Shown here piece by piece: positions 51,764 to 61,586 of a stretch of 64,000 nt of DNA (positions are counted from its first letter, which is position 1; every line of letters starts with the position of its first letter). The DNA is from Melioribacteraceae bacterium (lineage in GTDB: Bacteria; Bacteroidota; Ignavibacteria; Ignavibacteriales; Melioribacteraceae), in contig JALVFE010000040.1 in the NCBI GenBank assembly GCA_027030245.1, positions 1-64,000 of the forward strand, in the 5' to 3' direction. Made by a program: the position numbers and the translations under genes. Below the pieces are notes generated by a model. It saw nothing but the letters and a program-made list of their open reading frames with translations. It was not told the DNA's origin and made no database searches.

Positions 51764-52537
51764 TCAATCAAATTTTCGTAATCTTAAAAAGTCTAATGCA
51801 ATGTACCATAAAAATAACGAGTTTGTAATTAAATATCTTTTCCATAATCGCTTTGGTTCTTGTATCAACCTGTATAACCATTCAAGCGAAAAATTTTTCA
51901 TCCAATGCGGGGCGTGCTTAAGGTTTCCGGCAAAATAATCGAATCCGGCACCTATTCCAATCATTACACCTTTGTTCAATTTGGAATAATTTTCGTAAAT
52001 CCACTTTTCTTGTTTTGGCGCGCCAAGTGCAACCCAAATAAAATCTGGAGCGCTGTTGTTAATGACTTTTAGAAATTTGTTGTTTTCTTCTTCGGTGAAT
52101 TTCCTGAACGGCGGAATAATATTGCCTGCGACATTACATGCAGGAAATGATTCGGAAATTTTTCTTAAAATTTTTTCTTGTGTAATTTTATCTCCACCGA
52201 AAAAGAAATGCTTAATCCCGTCTTTCTGACTCCAGTCGATTGATTTCTCAAAGAAAGTCGGACCGAAAATTCTGGAAATATTTTTTACTCCTTTCAACTT
52301 TGCTACAACCGTCAGCGGTTTACCATCGGGCAATGCTAAAAACGAATTACGGATAATTTTATTATAGTGGTTATCTTTTACTGCCGTTACAACAGTGTGT
52401 ACGTTATTTACAGTAATATAAAAAGGCGAATTATCGGACTGAAGTTTTTTGACAATTATATCATAGACTTTCCGGTAAGAATCAACAACGCTTACCGGAG
52501 AGCCTAATATTGATATTCTATCGACCGTTTCTAACAA
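51764..52537 (-). CDS. WecG/TagA/CpsF-family glycosyltransferase (GT26)
   Basis: The 257-residue protein has LALPDGKPLTVVAKLKG, FFFGGDKITQEKIL and DFIWVALGAPKQEKWIYENY, the family motifs. The family adds N-acetylmannosamine or its uronic acid as second sugar (TagA, WecG). That fits the presence of 2-epimerase and UDP-sugar dehydrogenase genes. It overlaps the next upstream glycosyltransferase gene by 20 bases and ends 3 bases before the initiator gene. Confidence 0.92.
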   Translation of the reverse strand: MLETVDRISILGSPVSVVDSYRKVYDIIVKKLQSDNSPFYITVNNVHTVVTAVKDNHYNKIIRNSFLALPDGKPLTVVAKLKGVKNISRIFGPTFFEKSIDWSQKDGIKHFFFGGDKITQEKILRKISESFPACNVAGNIIPPFRKFTEEENNKFLKVINNSAPDFIWVALGAPKQEKWIYENYSKLNKGVMIGIGAGFDYFAGNLKHAPHWMKNFSLEWLYRLIQEPKRLWKRYLITNSLFLWYIALDFLRLRKFD

Positions 52538-53621
52538 TTTGTTTTATAACTCCTTCGATTTTAGCAAGATGTTTTTCCAAAGTAAATTTTTCCAAATATG
52601 TTTTTCTTCCTTCTTTCCCAAAAGTATTTCTAATCTCCGGATTATTTATAAGCAACTCAATTTTTTCTGCGGCTTTTACCGGATTACGAACCGGTACCAA
52701 AAGCCCGTTAACTCCATCAGAAATTATTCCGGGAACGGAACGCCAATCGGTTGCAACAACGGGAAGTGAAAACATCATTGCTTCGAGAATAGAAACCGGC
52801 AAAGCTTCACTTGTGTAACTAAGAAATACAAAAATATGAGCAGCTGTGTAAAATTCCCACTTTTTCTCACCTGTGATTTCCCCGTCGAATTTGATTTTAC
52901 CGGTCAAGTTCTGTTCCGCAAACAACTTTTCGCATTCTTCTTTTAAACCTTTTGTCGCGAATTCGCCAAGAATATTCCATTCAAAATTAATCTTTTTGTT
53001 TTTCAAAATATTTGCAGTGGCAATGATATCGTAAATTCCTTTTTCTTTAGAAATTAATCCGACTGTTAAAAGCTTAAGCGGGTTTTGGTTTTTTCTTTCG
53101 ATATATTTTTTAGAAATATCCGGAATGCCATTAGGAACAGCAAATACTGAACGCGATTGAAACCATTTGATTTCATCTTTTAATGATTCAAGTAATACAA
53201 TACTTGCATCCGGTTTTCCGAGCGATAAACTTGCAAAAATTTTTTCAACCGGATTTAATTTTTCTATTAATTTATTTATTCCACCGGCATGAAAATGAAA
53301 AACGATTTTATTAGTTGTCCGCCGGATAAACAAAAGAGTGATAATATCTCTGTAAAACGGAATTCTGTTTGGTCCGGCAGGTGGATAATAAATCAAATCA
53401 ATTTTACCTTTAAGTCTTTCCTTCAAAACCTTTAAGATTACGGTCAGCAAAGTAATAACTTTGGAAAAACCGAATTTCCCTACATCTGAAATCTTTTCCG
53501 AATAGTTTAATCTTATATGTTTTTTCTCGCACCAATCCCACTTGGCATCGACTAGATATTTCTGCATTATAGCTTGACCATGATAAGGCGGCGGGGTTTG
53601 CGCGAGGATGAGAATTTTCAT
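52518..53621 (-). CDS. Family 4 glycosyltransferase
   Basis: The 367-residue GT-B enzyme begins KILILAQTPPPYHGQAIMQK and has ERKNQNPLKLLTVGLISKEK with G-rich turn, and the C-terminal FVFLSYTSEALPVSILEAMM then PVVATDWRSVPGII with the nucleotide-sugar-binding E-x7-E region. Soluble, cytoplasmic face. It overlaps both neighbours (20 bases downstream, 4 bases upstream). Confidence 0.9.
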   Translation of the reverse strand: MKILILAQTPPPYHGQAIMQKYLVDAKWDWCEKKHIRLNYSEKISDVGKFGFSKVITLLTVILKVLKERLKGKIDLIYYPPAGPNRIPFYRDIITLLFIRRTTNKIVFHFHAGGINKLIEKLNPVEKIFASLSLGKPDASIVLLESLKDEIKWFQSRSVFAVPNGIPDISKKYIERKNQNPLKLLTVGLISKEKGIYDIIATANILKNKKINFEWNILGEFATKGLKEECEKLFAEQNLTGKIKFDGEITGEKKWEFYTAAHIFVFLSYTSEALPVSILEAMMFSLPVVATDWRSVPGIISDGVNGLLVPVRNPVKAAEKIELLINNPEIRNTFGKEGRKTYLEKFTLEKHLAKIEGVIKQIVRNGR

Positions 53622-54475
53622 TTAAAAATTATCCGGTAATTCTTTTCAAAATATGGCCTGAAATTTTCATTTACAAAAACAACATTTTCTTCAGTTTTCC
53701 GGAGTTTATGGGTGAAACTCATATCTCTATCTGAAAAATTAAACGGTCCGGCAAAATTGTTTTGTTTCATGAACATACTGATTTTATTGTGGTTCCTAAG
53801 ATTTAATTCACCGAATTCGAGTATAATTAATTTAATACCGGCAAGTTTTTCACCGAAACCTTGTAAAACGTCAAATTCGAACCCTTCAACATCCACTTTT
53901 ATGAACGAAGGAATAAGATTAAGTTCATCGCAAATTTTGCTTCCTCTTCTAACTTTAATTGTAATTGTGTTTTTATCCGACTCATTCGCAATTCTGTTTA
54001 TCGAAGATTCCGGAAAGTCAGTGAATTGAATTTCCCCTTCTTCTTTACCGAGAGCGACGTTGAAAGTTTTAATATTTTGTCTTTTATTCAAATTTATATT
54101 CCGCTCTAATTGCCTGAAAGTTTTAGGATGCGGCTCGAACGATATAACATTTACATTTGAATTCTCCGCAGCCAGCAAAGAATACAAACCAATATTTGCT
54201 CCAACATCGAAAAAATAAGTTTCCCTTTCTGATAACAACTTAATTAAATTCATAATGTTATAATCATACATCCCCATACAATTAGCTAGTGCGCAAACAC
54301 CGCAATTTTTATCTTCTGCGATAATTTTTGAATTTGAAACGGTTATTTCGAAAGGAAAGAGATTAAATAGCTTCCGAATTTGCCATAAAAAGTGCTTTAC
54401 AAAAGCGCCAGGCTTTTTTACATGTTTGCTTTTGTTAATTCCGGAAAGTGTATTTACAAATTGGGCATCAGACAT
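53618..54475 (-). CDS. FkbM-family methyltransferase
   Basis: The 285-residue protein has TYFFDVGANIGLYSLLAAEN (motif I), VISFEPHPKTFRQLERNI, and FIKVDVEGFEFDVLQGF, which are FkbM features. A pair of Cys residues in NCGVCALANCMG is unusual and could bind metal or be structural. FkbM enzymes O-methylate sugars. It overlaps the GT4 gene downstream by 4 bases. Confidence 0.9.
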   Translation of the reverse strand: MSDAQFVNTLSGINKSKHVKKPGAFVKHFLWQIRKLFNLFPFEITVSNSKIIAEDKNCGVCALANCMGMYDYNIMNLIKLLSERETYFFDVGANIGLYSLLAAENSNVNVISFEPHPKTFRQLERNINLNKRQNIKTFNVALGKEEGEIQFTDFPESSINRIANESDKNTITIKVRRGSKICDELNLIPSFIKVDVEGFEFDVLQGFGEKLAGIKLIILEFGELNLRNHNKISMFMKQNNFAGPFNFSDRDMSFTHKLRKTEENVVFVNENFRPYFEKNYRIIFK

Positions 54476-54486
54476 AAATTTATCAA

Positions 54487-55635
54487 CTAACTGGAATACA
54501 CAAAATCAACAATTCTTTTTGCGGCAATATCGTGATTAAAAAATACTAACCTCTCTTTGGCTTTTTCCGCATATTTATAAAGCTTATCCGGATTTTCCGC
54601 ACAAAACTTTAGAGTATCGATAAATGCTTTTTCGTTTAACGGATCAAACACTAAACCGCTGATTTTATCTTCTATCAAATCGTTGGCAGAACCGGCATAA
54701 CGGGAGACTGCAACCGGCAAACCCGTTGCAACAGCTTCGTTTACTACTAACCCCCACACATCATTTCTCGTCGGGAAGATAAAACAATCCGAAGCCTTGT
54801 AAAAATAAATCAGCTGTTCAGTTTCTGTAAAATTATATACTTTAATTTTACCGCTAAGCGTGTTGTTAGAAAGCTTTTTCAATTCTGACTCAGAACCGCC
54901 AACGAAAACAAACCGGATTCTCTTGTTATTGACCGTATCGACAAATCTGTTAATTGTTCGAATTAATAAATCCAAACCTTTTATTTGAATAAACCGCCCG
55001 ACATATAAGAATATAAAATCTCGTCCGGACCAACCTAATTTATTTCTTGCTTCCGATTTATTTATATTTTTTGATAAATTGAAAAAGTATTCATTATCGA
55101 TTGCGTCAGGTGAAATAATTATTTTAGTTTTGTCAAATCCTAATTTCACTAAATAGTCGAACGATTGTTTTCCATAGGCAATTCCTCCGTCAAGTAAACG
55201 CGACAACATTTTCCTAAAACTTAACTTTAAGTTTGAAATATATTTTTCACTCTGAGCGGTTACTTCGGATAGAACATAAACTTTCGCTCCGGTTAATTTT
55301 CCGCCGATAAGAGCAAACAAAGTTCTCAACCCGAATTCAGTTGAAAGAATTACGGAAGGTTTTTCTTTTAAAATCACCGGAAAAATATGGAAAGGGAAGT
55401 AAATAAATCTTTGTAGATTAGAATTATTTGATGCATTACTTACTTTATTATAAAAGAAGGTATTTCTAATTTCGTAATTAAATTTTAAGCTATTTACATC
55501 AATCTTCCATTCTCTGTTTAGTTCCGTTTTTCTATCGAAATAGAATTTTATGTTACTGTAAAAATATTTGTTTAATTTGTTAAATAATCCAACGCGGTAT
55601 GGTGCAATTATATTTGTAAAATAAAGGATTTTCAT
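54487..55635 (-). CDS. Family 4 glycosyltransferase
   Basis: The protein has 382 residues. KILYFTNIIAPYRVGLFNKL is the classical N-terminus for this GT-B group, with GRDFIFLYVGRFIQIKGLDL in the middle and CFIFPTRNDVWGLVVNEAVA then GLPVAVSRYAGSAND at the donor site. It overlaps the polymerase gene upstream by 4 bases. Confidence 0.91.
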   Translation of the reverse strand: MKILYFTNIIAPYRVGLFNKLNKYFYSNIKFYFDRKTELNREWKIDVNSLKFNYEIRNTFFYNKVSNASNNSNLQRFIYFPFHIFPVILKEKPSVILSTEFGLRTLFALIGGKLTGAKVYVLSEVTAQSEKYISNLKLSFRKMLSRLLDGGIAYGKQSFDYLVKLGFDKTKIIISPDAIDNEYFFNLSKNINKSEARNKLGWSGRDFIFLYVGRFIQIKGLDLLIRTINRFVDTVNNKRIRFVFVGGSESELKKLSNNTLSGKIKVYNFTETEQLIYFYKASDCFIFPTRNDVWGLVVNEAVATGLPVAVSRYAGSANDLIEDKISGLVFDPLNEKAFIDTLKFCAENPDKLYKYAEKAKERLVFFNHDIAAKRIVDFVYSS

Positions 55636-56990
55636 TTTTCAAATTCATTACTACTATACACAACATTTGCATACATTACAAGCAGCAACAAAATTCCATT
55701 AAAAATAGCTTGTGGAATTTCATAATAATTTTCTTGTATGCCAAGAAAAAATATAAACACAATTCCAGTGGATGTTATGAAGGAGAGGTATCTTTTATCT
55801 GTCTTTTTTTCAGATTCAATTTTTAATTTTTTTATTAAATAAATGACAAAACAAATAACGAAAATAAATGCAATAATACCAAATTCCGATATAATGCTTA
55901 ACCAAGAATAAAAAGGTTGCTGACTTGAACCAAAATATTTAATATCAGCTGTGGCTTCAATTTGAGCAATAACATATGTATCAGAGAAATAATTACTCCG
56001 GCTTTTTAAGAACGGAACAGATTTCGGATTGTCAATCCCGCCCAAATAATTGCCACTGCCAATTAAACTAGCCCGACTTGAAAACTGCCCGGGACCTAAA
56101 CCAATAAATATAACCTCTATATTTTCCGGGATTATTTCACTAAATAAACTATTCGTTACTATTGCACGGGGCACTTCATTCAGCAAATATTGCTTGCCTA
56201 TGTTTACAATTTGTTCTCTCCGGTTAAAAATCAAAACAACAATTACAGTCGAAATTATTCCGGTCAATACATATGAAGAAAAACGCCAATTTAATTTCAA
56301 AAACGAAAACCGGAGTAATTTATTTTTATAGAAAATAATCGCACTTATTAAAACTGCTATAACAAAGAAGATTATTACATGGATTACCGAAGCTAATAGC
56401 AACGAAAGAACGCCCAAAATAAAACCGATTTTGACATTCGTTTTATATAATTTTATCAAAATCAAAACACCCAATAACAAAATAGCCATGTTTACGGCAA
56501 ACATTGGATTTGAAAAGGCCATTTCCGCGCTTAACTGAGGATGGATAGTTCCTTCAACAAAATCTCCACTGTCACTAAAAAAATATCCTCTTTTATAAAA
56601 TCCATAAACCGCTTGTACCAAGCTCCAAAAGGCTTCCAGCGAAAAAACAATTAAACTGAATTTAAGCATTTTATTTAATAGATTTTTATTTGCAATTTTT
56701 TTTTGATTAACAAAAAAAAGTGGATAAAATGAAGAATAGGTAAGGATAGCCAGTAAAAAATTTTGAATTACAAATGTGGGATATGTTAAATAATAGATAT
56801 AAAACAAAATAATACTGATTAAAAGAAAGTAAATTCCCCTTAAAACAATTCGCGGTTTTTCCTCAGTAAAAAGAAACAACAAACCGAGAAATATAAAAGG
56901 AGAAAAGTATGCTAAAGTTTTAAATGGCGAGAAATTAATTACACAAACAATAACAAAACCGTAATAATATATCTTTTGGTATAAATTCAT
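55632..56990 (-). CDS. O-antigen polymerase-like membrane protein (Wzy)
   Basis: The 452-residue protein has about eleven hydrophobic segments, a long periplasmic loop (about 290-370) and SSQQPFYSWLSIISEFGIIA in the Wzy_C position. The usual His-Asn is replaced by Phe-Tyr-Ser, so it is a divergent member. The gene and the GT2 gene upstream are markedly AT-rich compared with their neighbours, common for repeat-unit-specific genes acquired by transfer. Confidence 0.75.
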   Translation of the reverse strand: MNLYQKIYYYGFVIVCVINFSPFKTLAYFSPFIFLGLLFLFTEEKPRIVLRGIYFLLISIILFYIYYLTYPTFVIQNFLLAILTYSSFYPLFFVNQKKIANKNLLNKMLKFSLIVFSLEAFWSLVQAVYGFYKRGYFFSDSGDFVEGTIHPQLSAEMAFSNPMFAVNMAILLLGVLILIKLYKTNVKIGFILGVLSLLLASVIHVIIFFVIAVLISAIIFYKNKLLRFSFLKLNWRFSSYVLTGIISTVIVVLIFNRREQIVNIGKQYLLNEVPRAIVTNSLFSEIIPENIEVIFIGLGPGQFSSRASLIGSGNYLGGIDNPKSVPFLKSRSNYFSDTYVIAQIEATADIKYFGSSQQPFYSWLSIISEFGIIAFIFVICFVIYLIKKLKIESEKKTDKRYLSFITSTGIVFIFFLGIQENYYEIPQAIFNGILLLLVMYANVVYSSNEFEK

Positions 56991-58078
56991 ATATTTAGAT
57001 TTTTATATACCTTATTTATAAAATGTTTCAATTTATTTTGACCATATTTTAGCAATAATATATTTTTAATAAATATTTTGGGTAAATAATTCAAGTTTTT
57101 ATAAAAATAATAAATATGTTGTGAATTTTTCGTCAACCGATGAGATAGCAATTTCGTTTTCCAAAATTTAATATCAGATTCTAAAACATTATTACTCAGC
57201 AGTGAGATCACATAATTAGCTTCTAAGTAAAACCAATTATTTTCAATCTTATTCAGCTCAATGCTTTCATCCAATTTTTCTTTTAGCCAACGGTTAACCG
57301 AATTATACATCATTCGGTTAAGTTCTATATCTTTTTCTTTTATTCTTATCAATTCTTTAATACTACCCTTTCTTTTAGAAAAATTCGAGAGATTACTTGA
57401 GTGCAATCTATAATAACTTAATTCATTTTCATTGCTGCATGCGTGTGAAAGGAGCAAAGCCGTATTAATTATGAATCCATCCACATTTGTTTTCACTTCA
57501 TTAGTTATGGGGAAAATATATTCTGTTAATTCATTTCTTATTGATATTCCACTCATCGGAGGGATATTTAATAATCCAGTGCTGTTTTTTATTACATCTT
57601 CCGCAAGCCATCCGGTTGGTATTTTTGACAATAAAGGATATCGTCCTTCAAATTCTCCATGTTTGTTAACTCTCATCATAGAATGGAAATGCACACCACA
57701 ATTTGGATTCTTTATAAAATCATTAGCTACTTTTTCTATTTTTGTTTCTGAGAAATAATCATCTGAATCTAAAAAACATATAATTTGACCTTTAGAAACC
57801 TTATGAATATCATTTAATGCTGCAGCAATTCCGGCATTTTCTTTTTTTATCAATTTAATACGGTTATCTTTATTAATATATCTCTTAATAATCTCCAATG
57901 AATTATCGGTTGATCCATCATCACAAACTATTAATTCAAAATTAGAATATGTTTGATTTAAAACACTACTTATGGAGTCTTCTAGGAAGTCAGCATAATT
58001 ATAATTTGTCATCCAAACGGATACCAGAGGCTTTTCAGAAAGTTGACTCAGCCGAATTGGTTTAATTATTTCTTGCAT
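56987..58078 (-). CDS. Family 2 glycosyltransferase
   Basis: The protein has 363 residues with VSVWMTNYNYADFLEDSISS, ELIVCDDGSTDNSLEIIKRY, AGIAAALNDIHKVSKG and CFLDSDDYFSETKIEKV (DxDD), the GT-A motifs. The C-terminal half is helical and basic. It is the first gene of the AT-rich segment and is preceded by the perfect inverted repeat at 58152-58180, which separates it from the Wzz gene. Confidence 0.9.
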   Translation of the reverse strand: MQEIIKPIRLSQLSEKPLVSVWMTNYNYADFLEDSISSVLNQTYSNFELIVCDDGSTDNSLEIIKRYINKDNRIKLIKKENAGIAAALNDIHKVSKGQIICFLDSDDYFSETKIEKVANDFIKNPNCGVHFHSMMRVNKHGEFEGRYPLLSKIPTGWLAEDVIKNSTGLLNIPPMSGISIRNELTEYIFPITNEVKTNVDGFIINTALLLSHACSNENELSYYRLHSSNLSNFSKRKGSIKELIRIKEKDIELNRMMYNSVNRWLKEKLDESIELNKIENNWFYLEANYVISLLSNNVLESDIKFWKTKLLSHRLTKNSQHIYYFYKNLNYLPKIFIKNILLLKYGQNKLKHFINKVYKNLNI

Positions 58079-58151
58079 AAACTTTAACTATTATAATAAA
58101 TTCTGTTGAACTTTACATGTATTTATTTCACACAAAATATAAAGGAATGGA

Positions 58152-58180
58152 TTATAACCTTAAGGTTGTTAAGGTTATAA
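58152..58180 (-). promoter_or_regulatory. Perfect 12-base inverted repeat at the end of the Wzz gene
   Basis: TTATAACCTTAA (58152-58163) and TTAAGGTTATAA (58169-58180) are exact inverse complements with a five-base GGTTG loop. The right arm contains the stop codon of the Wzz gene (58175-58177). There is no T-run on either strand, so a standard terminator is unlikely. An operator, an RNA-processing site or a stabilising 3' hairpin is possible. Confidence 0.5.
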
Positions 58181-59173
58181 TAAATTAAATTTTAAAATAG
58201 AATGGGTAATGTTACGAAAAATATAAAAGAAAAAAGAGAAAATGAGGCTTGCAATCATAATTAACAAAAAATTGCCCAATATAGTCGGTCCCGTCTTATT
58301 AACCGGATCTTTTGCATATTCCCTAATATTCAGAACCGGTGTGTCTTTCACTTCTTCTATTTTCGATAATTCCAATTGTTTCCGCAATTCAATATAAACC
58401 GATTGTAAAATTTTAATGTTTCTAAGAAATTTATTTTGTTTGAGTAATAATGAAGGCGATTGCGAAATTCGTCTGTTTTTTTCCTTAAAGTCTTTTAACG
58501 CTTGTTCTGCCCTATTAAGTGAATCTTTTACTTGGGCAATTCTCTTTTGAATATATTTGCTTTGTTCACTTGCGTAAGTTCTTGTTTTGGTTTTAAGATA
58601 ATTATCCAATGAATTTACCAATTTATTAGCAACATCTGCGGAAAGTTTCGATTCAGGCATAGTCACCGATACAGTTAATATTTTCGTTTTTCTGTCCAGT
58701 CGTGTTTCAATCCTTTTTAATAGATACTTCATCGCATCAATAAATCTTTTACGCTCTCTTAATTGCGGCGGATAAGATTTGTAATCTTTCACATCAAAAT
58801 ATTCAATTAAATCAACAGGTTTCTTAAATTCATTCGTTTGATATTTGTTATAAATAACCGGGGCCAGTACTGATTCGGCAGTTATCAAATTCTGATAAAT
58901 TTCTGTTCCCGCTCCTCCATTTATATTTATTCCTGCTAAAGATGCTAAATCACTTAATTGTGTAAAAGCAGCTTTTCTTCCTACATCAGGTAAAATTGTT
59001 ATTGAACTTGTATAATATGGTTTGATAATAAATAAAAGAACAAGTAGCGTTAAGACGGCAACCGTAGCATTGAAAATTATTAACTTGTTTTTATTCGTTT
59101 TTATCTGATTAAGATAAAAATTCAATTTCTCAATTGCTTGGTCGTTCTCGGATAACGGGGTATTCTCACTCAT
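58175..59173 (-). CDS. Chain-length determinant protein (Wzz-type, no kinase)
   Basis: The 332-residue protein has membrane segments near residues 35-52 (IFNATVAVLTLLVLLFII) and 303-322 (ILGNFLLIMIASLIFSFFFY), with a periplasmic region between that includes coiled helices (YIQKRIAQVKDSLNRAEQAL, KDFKEKNRR). This is the PCP/Wzz layout. No Walker motifs follow, in contrast to the Wzc-like protein at 32367. It lies between the SLBB exporter gene (13-base gap) and the glycosyltransferases. Confidence 0.88.
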   Translation of the reverse strand: MSENTPLSENDQAIEKLNFYLNQIKTNKNKLIIFNATVAVLTLLVLLFIIKPYYTSSITILPDVGRKAAFTQLSDLASLAGININGGAGTEIYQNLITAESVLAPVIYNKYQTNEFKKPVDLIEYFDVKDYKSYPPQLRERKRFIDAMKYLLKRIETRLDRKTKILTVSVTMPESKLSADVANKLVNSLDNYLKTKTRTYASEQSKYIQKRIAQVKDSLNRAEQALKDFKEKNRRISQSPSLLLKQNKFLRNIKILQSVYIELRKQLELSKIEEVKDTPVLNIREYAKDPVNKTGPTILGNFLLIMIASLIFSFFFYIFRNITHSILKFNLL

Positions 59174-59186
59174 GTTAAATTATAAC

Positions 59187-61571
59187 TTATTTTGCAGTAA
59201 GATTATATACGGTCAAAATAATTATGGTAGCGGAACTAACGATACTGAACGTATCGCGTATAATCGGCCATGCATCTTTTTTGATTTCGTAGATTGTCGG
59301 AACCAAAACAATCGAACCGGGAAGAATCTCAGGATCGGGAATAAAAAACCATCCCGAAGGTTCCCACTTTCTCCCGTTCGGTAAAATCACGATTTCGTTA
59401 CCGTCATCGGAGTTTTGTGTATAACCGCCTGCTTGATTTATATAATAAGAAAGACTTGCGCCTTTTTTGTATTTAACAGTTGCCGGAATACCGACCTCGC
59501 CAACAACATAAACAACATTCGGATTTCTCGGAATAAAAACAGTATCATTCGGTTCAAGTTCAATGTTTTCATCGCTATCGGGGTTTTTAGAAATCTCATT
59601 CCAATTTATCGGAATGCGGTCCGAATAACCTTCCAAAATACTTGTCTGGAAAAAACTTTTATATTTGAATAAACTGTCCGGTAACGTTGGCTTTTTTACC
59701 AAATCAAAAATCCGGTTTGTTCTTTTGACGTAGAAAGCTTCTTTATACGCCGTTTTTTTCAAGCCGCCCGCCCTTTGAATTATATCGTAAACGGTTTCGT
59801 TTTCATCCAATAATGTAAAAGTTCCGGGAGTAAAAACTTCGCCGACAACGGTTACGGTTTTAGGCACAATTCTTTTTCGATCAATTTTTACTAAAACCCT
59901 GTCGTAATTCTTTAACTCTATATCTTCATCTTTGTTGGTTTTCCAATATTCTTTCGGTAAATCGAATAAAATCCGCTCGGCAAATTTTTCATGGTGCATT
60001 GTATCCATTCGAGCTATTTCAACGCCTTTGTAACAAGCCGAATCGGTTAAACCGCCGGCTAACATTATTAATTTCGATAATGTCAAACCTTTGTATTTCA
60101 GGTATTTCCCGGGGTGTTTAACCTGACCAACTATTTCAACTGTTTTAGTGGGGAAAATCTCGTTGATATTGAAAACATAAACGGAATCGAGATTTTGCAA
60201 AATAATTTTTTCACTATTATTCCCTTCCAGTATTTTACGAAGGTTAAACGAAATAATTTCCTTTCGTTCATTAGGAAAAGTTCTGACAAGAATTCCCTTT
60301 TCCAAAAATGCCGTTTCCAAAACGCCGCCACATTTATCGAATAAATCTTTTAAGCTCATCGTATCGGATTCAAGCTCATAGACTCCGGGATGTTTTACTT
60401 GTCCTTCAATAACCAACCGATTTTCATAAAGCGTATCGGTTGAATCTATTGAAACGATGTCACCGTTTTCCAATTTGAAATTGCTGTGTAGAAGCTCATC
60501 GACCGATTCGAAATTTAAATCAACGGCAAGAATACTGTGTTTGTATTTTTGTCTTTCGTTAAACGGAACTACTCTTTCTATCGTTATTTTTTGAAAATAT
60601 GCATTATAATTCAGACCACCGGAATATTTCAAAAGCTCACCGAGATTTTCACCATCTTTAATTTCATAAATTGCCGAGCGGAATACGGCTCCGTTAACGG
60701 CAACTCTTTTTCCAACCGGGGGAACAAAAACAATATCACCGTCTTGTAATTGAATATCACCGGAATTATTTCCGCTGATTAAATAATCGTACAAATCTAT
60801 ACTTGCAACGACATTTCCTTTTCTTACAATTCTGATATCTCTCAAAGAACCTTTTAATGACGGACCGCCACCATAATATAAAGCGGTAAATGCCGATGAG
60901 AACGCCGGTAATACATATCCTCCGGGCCGGTTAACTTCGCCCAACAAATAAATTTTTGCGGTTCGGAGTTTTCCAGTGCTAACATCCAAAAATGATTTGG
61001 CCGAATCTTTGTCCCCGTTTAACGTGGAATACCGTTGTGATAAAACTTTTCTTAATTTCCGTTTCAAAGATTTGATGGATAATCCGTTAACGTAAACTTG
61101 TCCTACCGACGGAATAAAAATATTACCGTCCGGTCGAACGGTTACCGATTCGTTTAATTCCGATTCGCCCCAAATCGTAATAATAATTTCGTCTCTCGGT
61201 CCAACCCGGTAATTTTGCGGAACGGGAACATTCGGAACCGGAGAAAAAGTTTCGGGAGAAAAAGTAAAAAATTTATAACCGAATGCAGGCAATCTTTTGG
61301 CCTTATCGCGATTTGAAAATTCGGGAAGGTAAAAAAGCGAATCGGGTAATGTTTTATACAAAACATTTTTTTTAACAGAATATTCGAGAGAATCGCCAGG
61401 AACATTTGTTGTTGCGGTCTTTTTAATTGCTTCTTGAACCGGTTCATTACCCGATTTAAGCTCTTCTATTTTTTTTAGTAACGATTCCTTAGTATAATTA
61501 TCAAACTGACCGTAAATATTCACAACGGACAAAACCGTTAACAGAACAATCAATTGGATTAGCGTTTTCAT
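59187..61571 (-). CDS. Outer-membrane polysaccharide export protein with six SLBB repeats
   Basis: The protein has 794 residues. A signal peptide (KTLIQLIVLLTVLSVVNIYG) lacks a lipobox Cys. The Poly_export domain is NYRVGPRDEIIITIWGESEL. Six SLBB-type repeats follow, each with (V/G)E-V-x-x-P-G-x-(Y/F) (for example LLGEVNRPGGYVL, IEGQVKHPGVYEL, IVGQVKHPGKYLK, VVGEVFTPGTFTL). A hydrophobic end (SIVSSATIIILTVYNLTAK) closes it. It is the large OPX type common in Bacteroidota and would form the translocation channel with the Wzz protein. Confidence 0.92.
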   Translation of the reverse strand: MKTLIQLIVLLTVLSVVNIYGQFDNYTKESLLKKIEELKSGNEPVQEAIKKTATTNVPGDSLEYSVKKNVLYKTLPDSLFYLPEFSNRDKAKRLPAFGYKFFTFSPETFSPVPNVPVPQNYRVGPRDEIIITIWGESELNESVTVRPDGNIFIPSVGQVYVNGLSIKSLKRKLRKVLSQRYSTLNGDKDSAKSFLDVSTGKLRTAKIYLLGEVNRPGGYVLPAFSSAFTALYYGGGPSLKGSLRDIRIVRKGNVVASIDLYDYLISGNNSGDIQLQDGDIVFVPPVGKRVAVNGAVFRSAIYEIKDGENLGELLKYSGGLNYNAYFQKITIERVVPFNERQKYKHSILAVDLNFESVDELLHSNFKLENGDIVSIDSTDTLYENRLVIEGQVKHPGVYELESDTMSLKDLFDKCGGVLETAFLEKGILVRTFPNERKEIISFNLRKILEGNNSEKIILQNLDSVYVFNINEIFPTKTVEIVGQVKHPGKYLKYKGLTLSKLIMLAGGLTDSACYKGVEIARMDTMHHEKFAERILFDLPKEYWKTNKDEDIELKNYDRVLVKIDRKRIVPKTVTVVGEVFTPGTFTLLDENETVYDIIQRAGGLKKTAYKEAFYVKRTNRIFDLVKKPTLPDSLFKYKSFFQTSILEGYSDRIPINWNEISKNPDSDENIELEPNDTVFIPRNPNVVYVVGEVGIPATVKYKKGASLSYYINQAGGYTQNSDDGNEIVILPNGRKWEPSGWFFIPDPEILPGSIVLVPTIYEIKKDAWPIIRDTFSIVSSATIIILTVYNLTAK

Positions 61572-61586
61572 TTAAATTATAAAATT

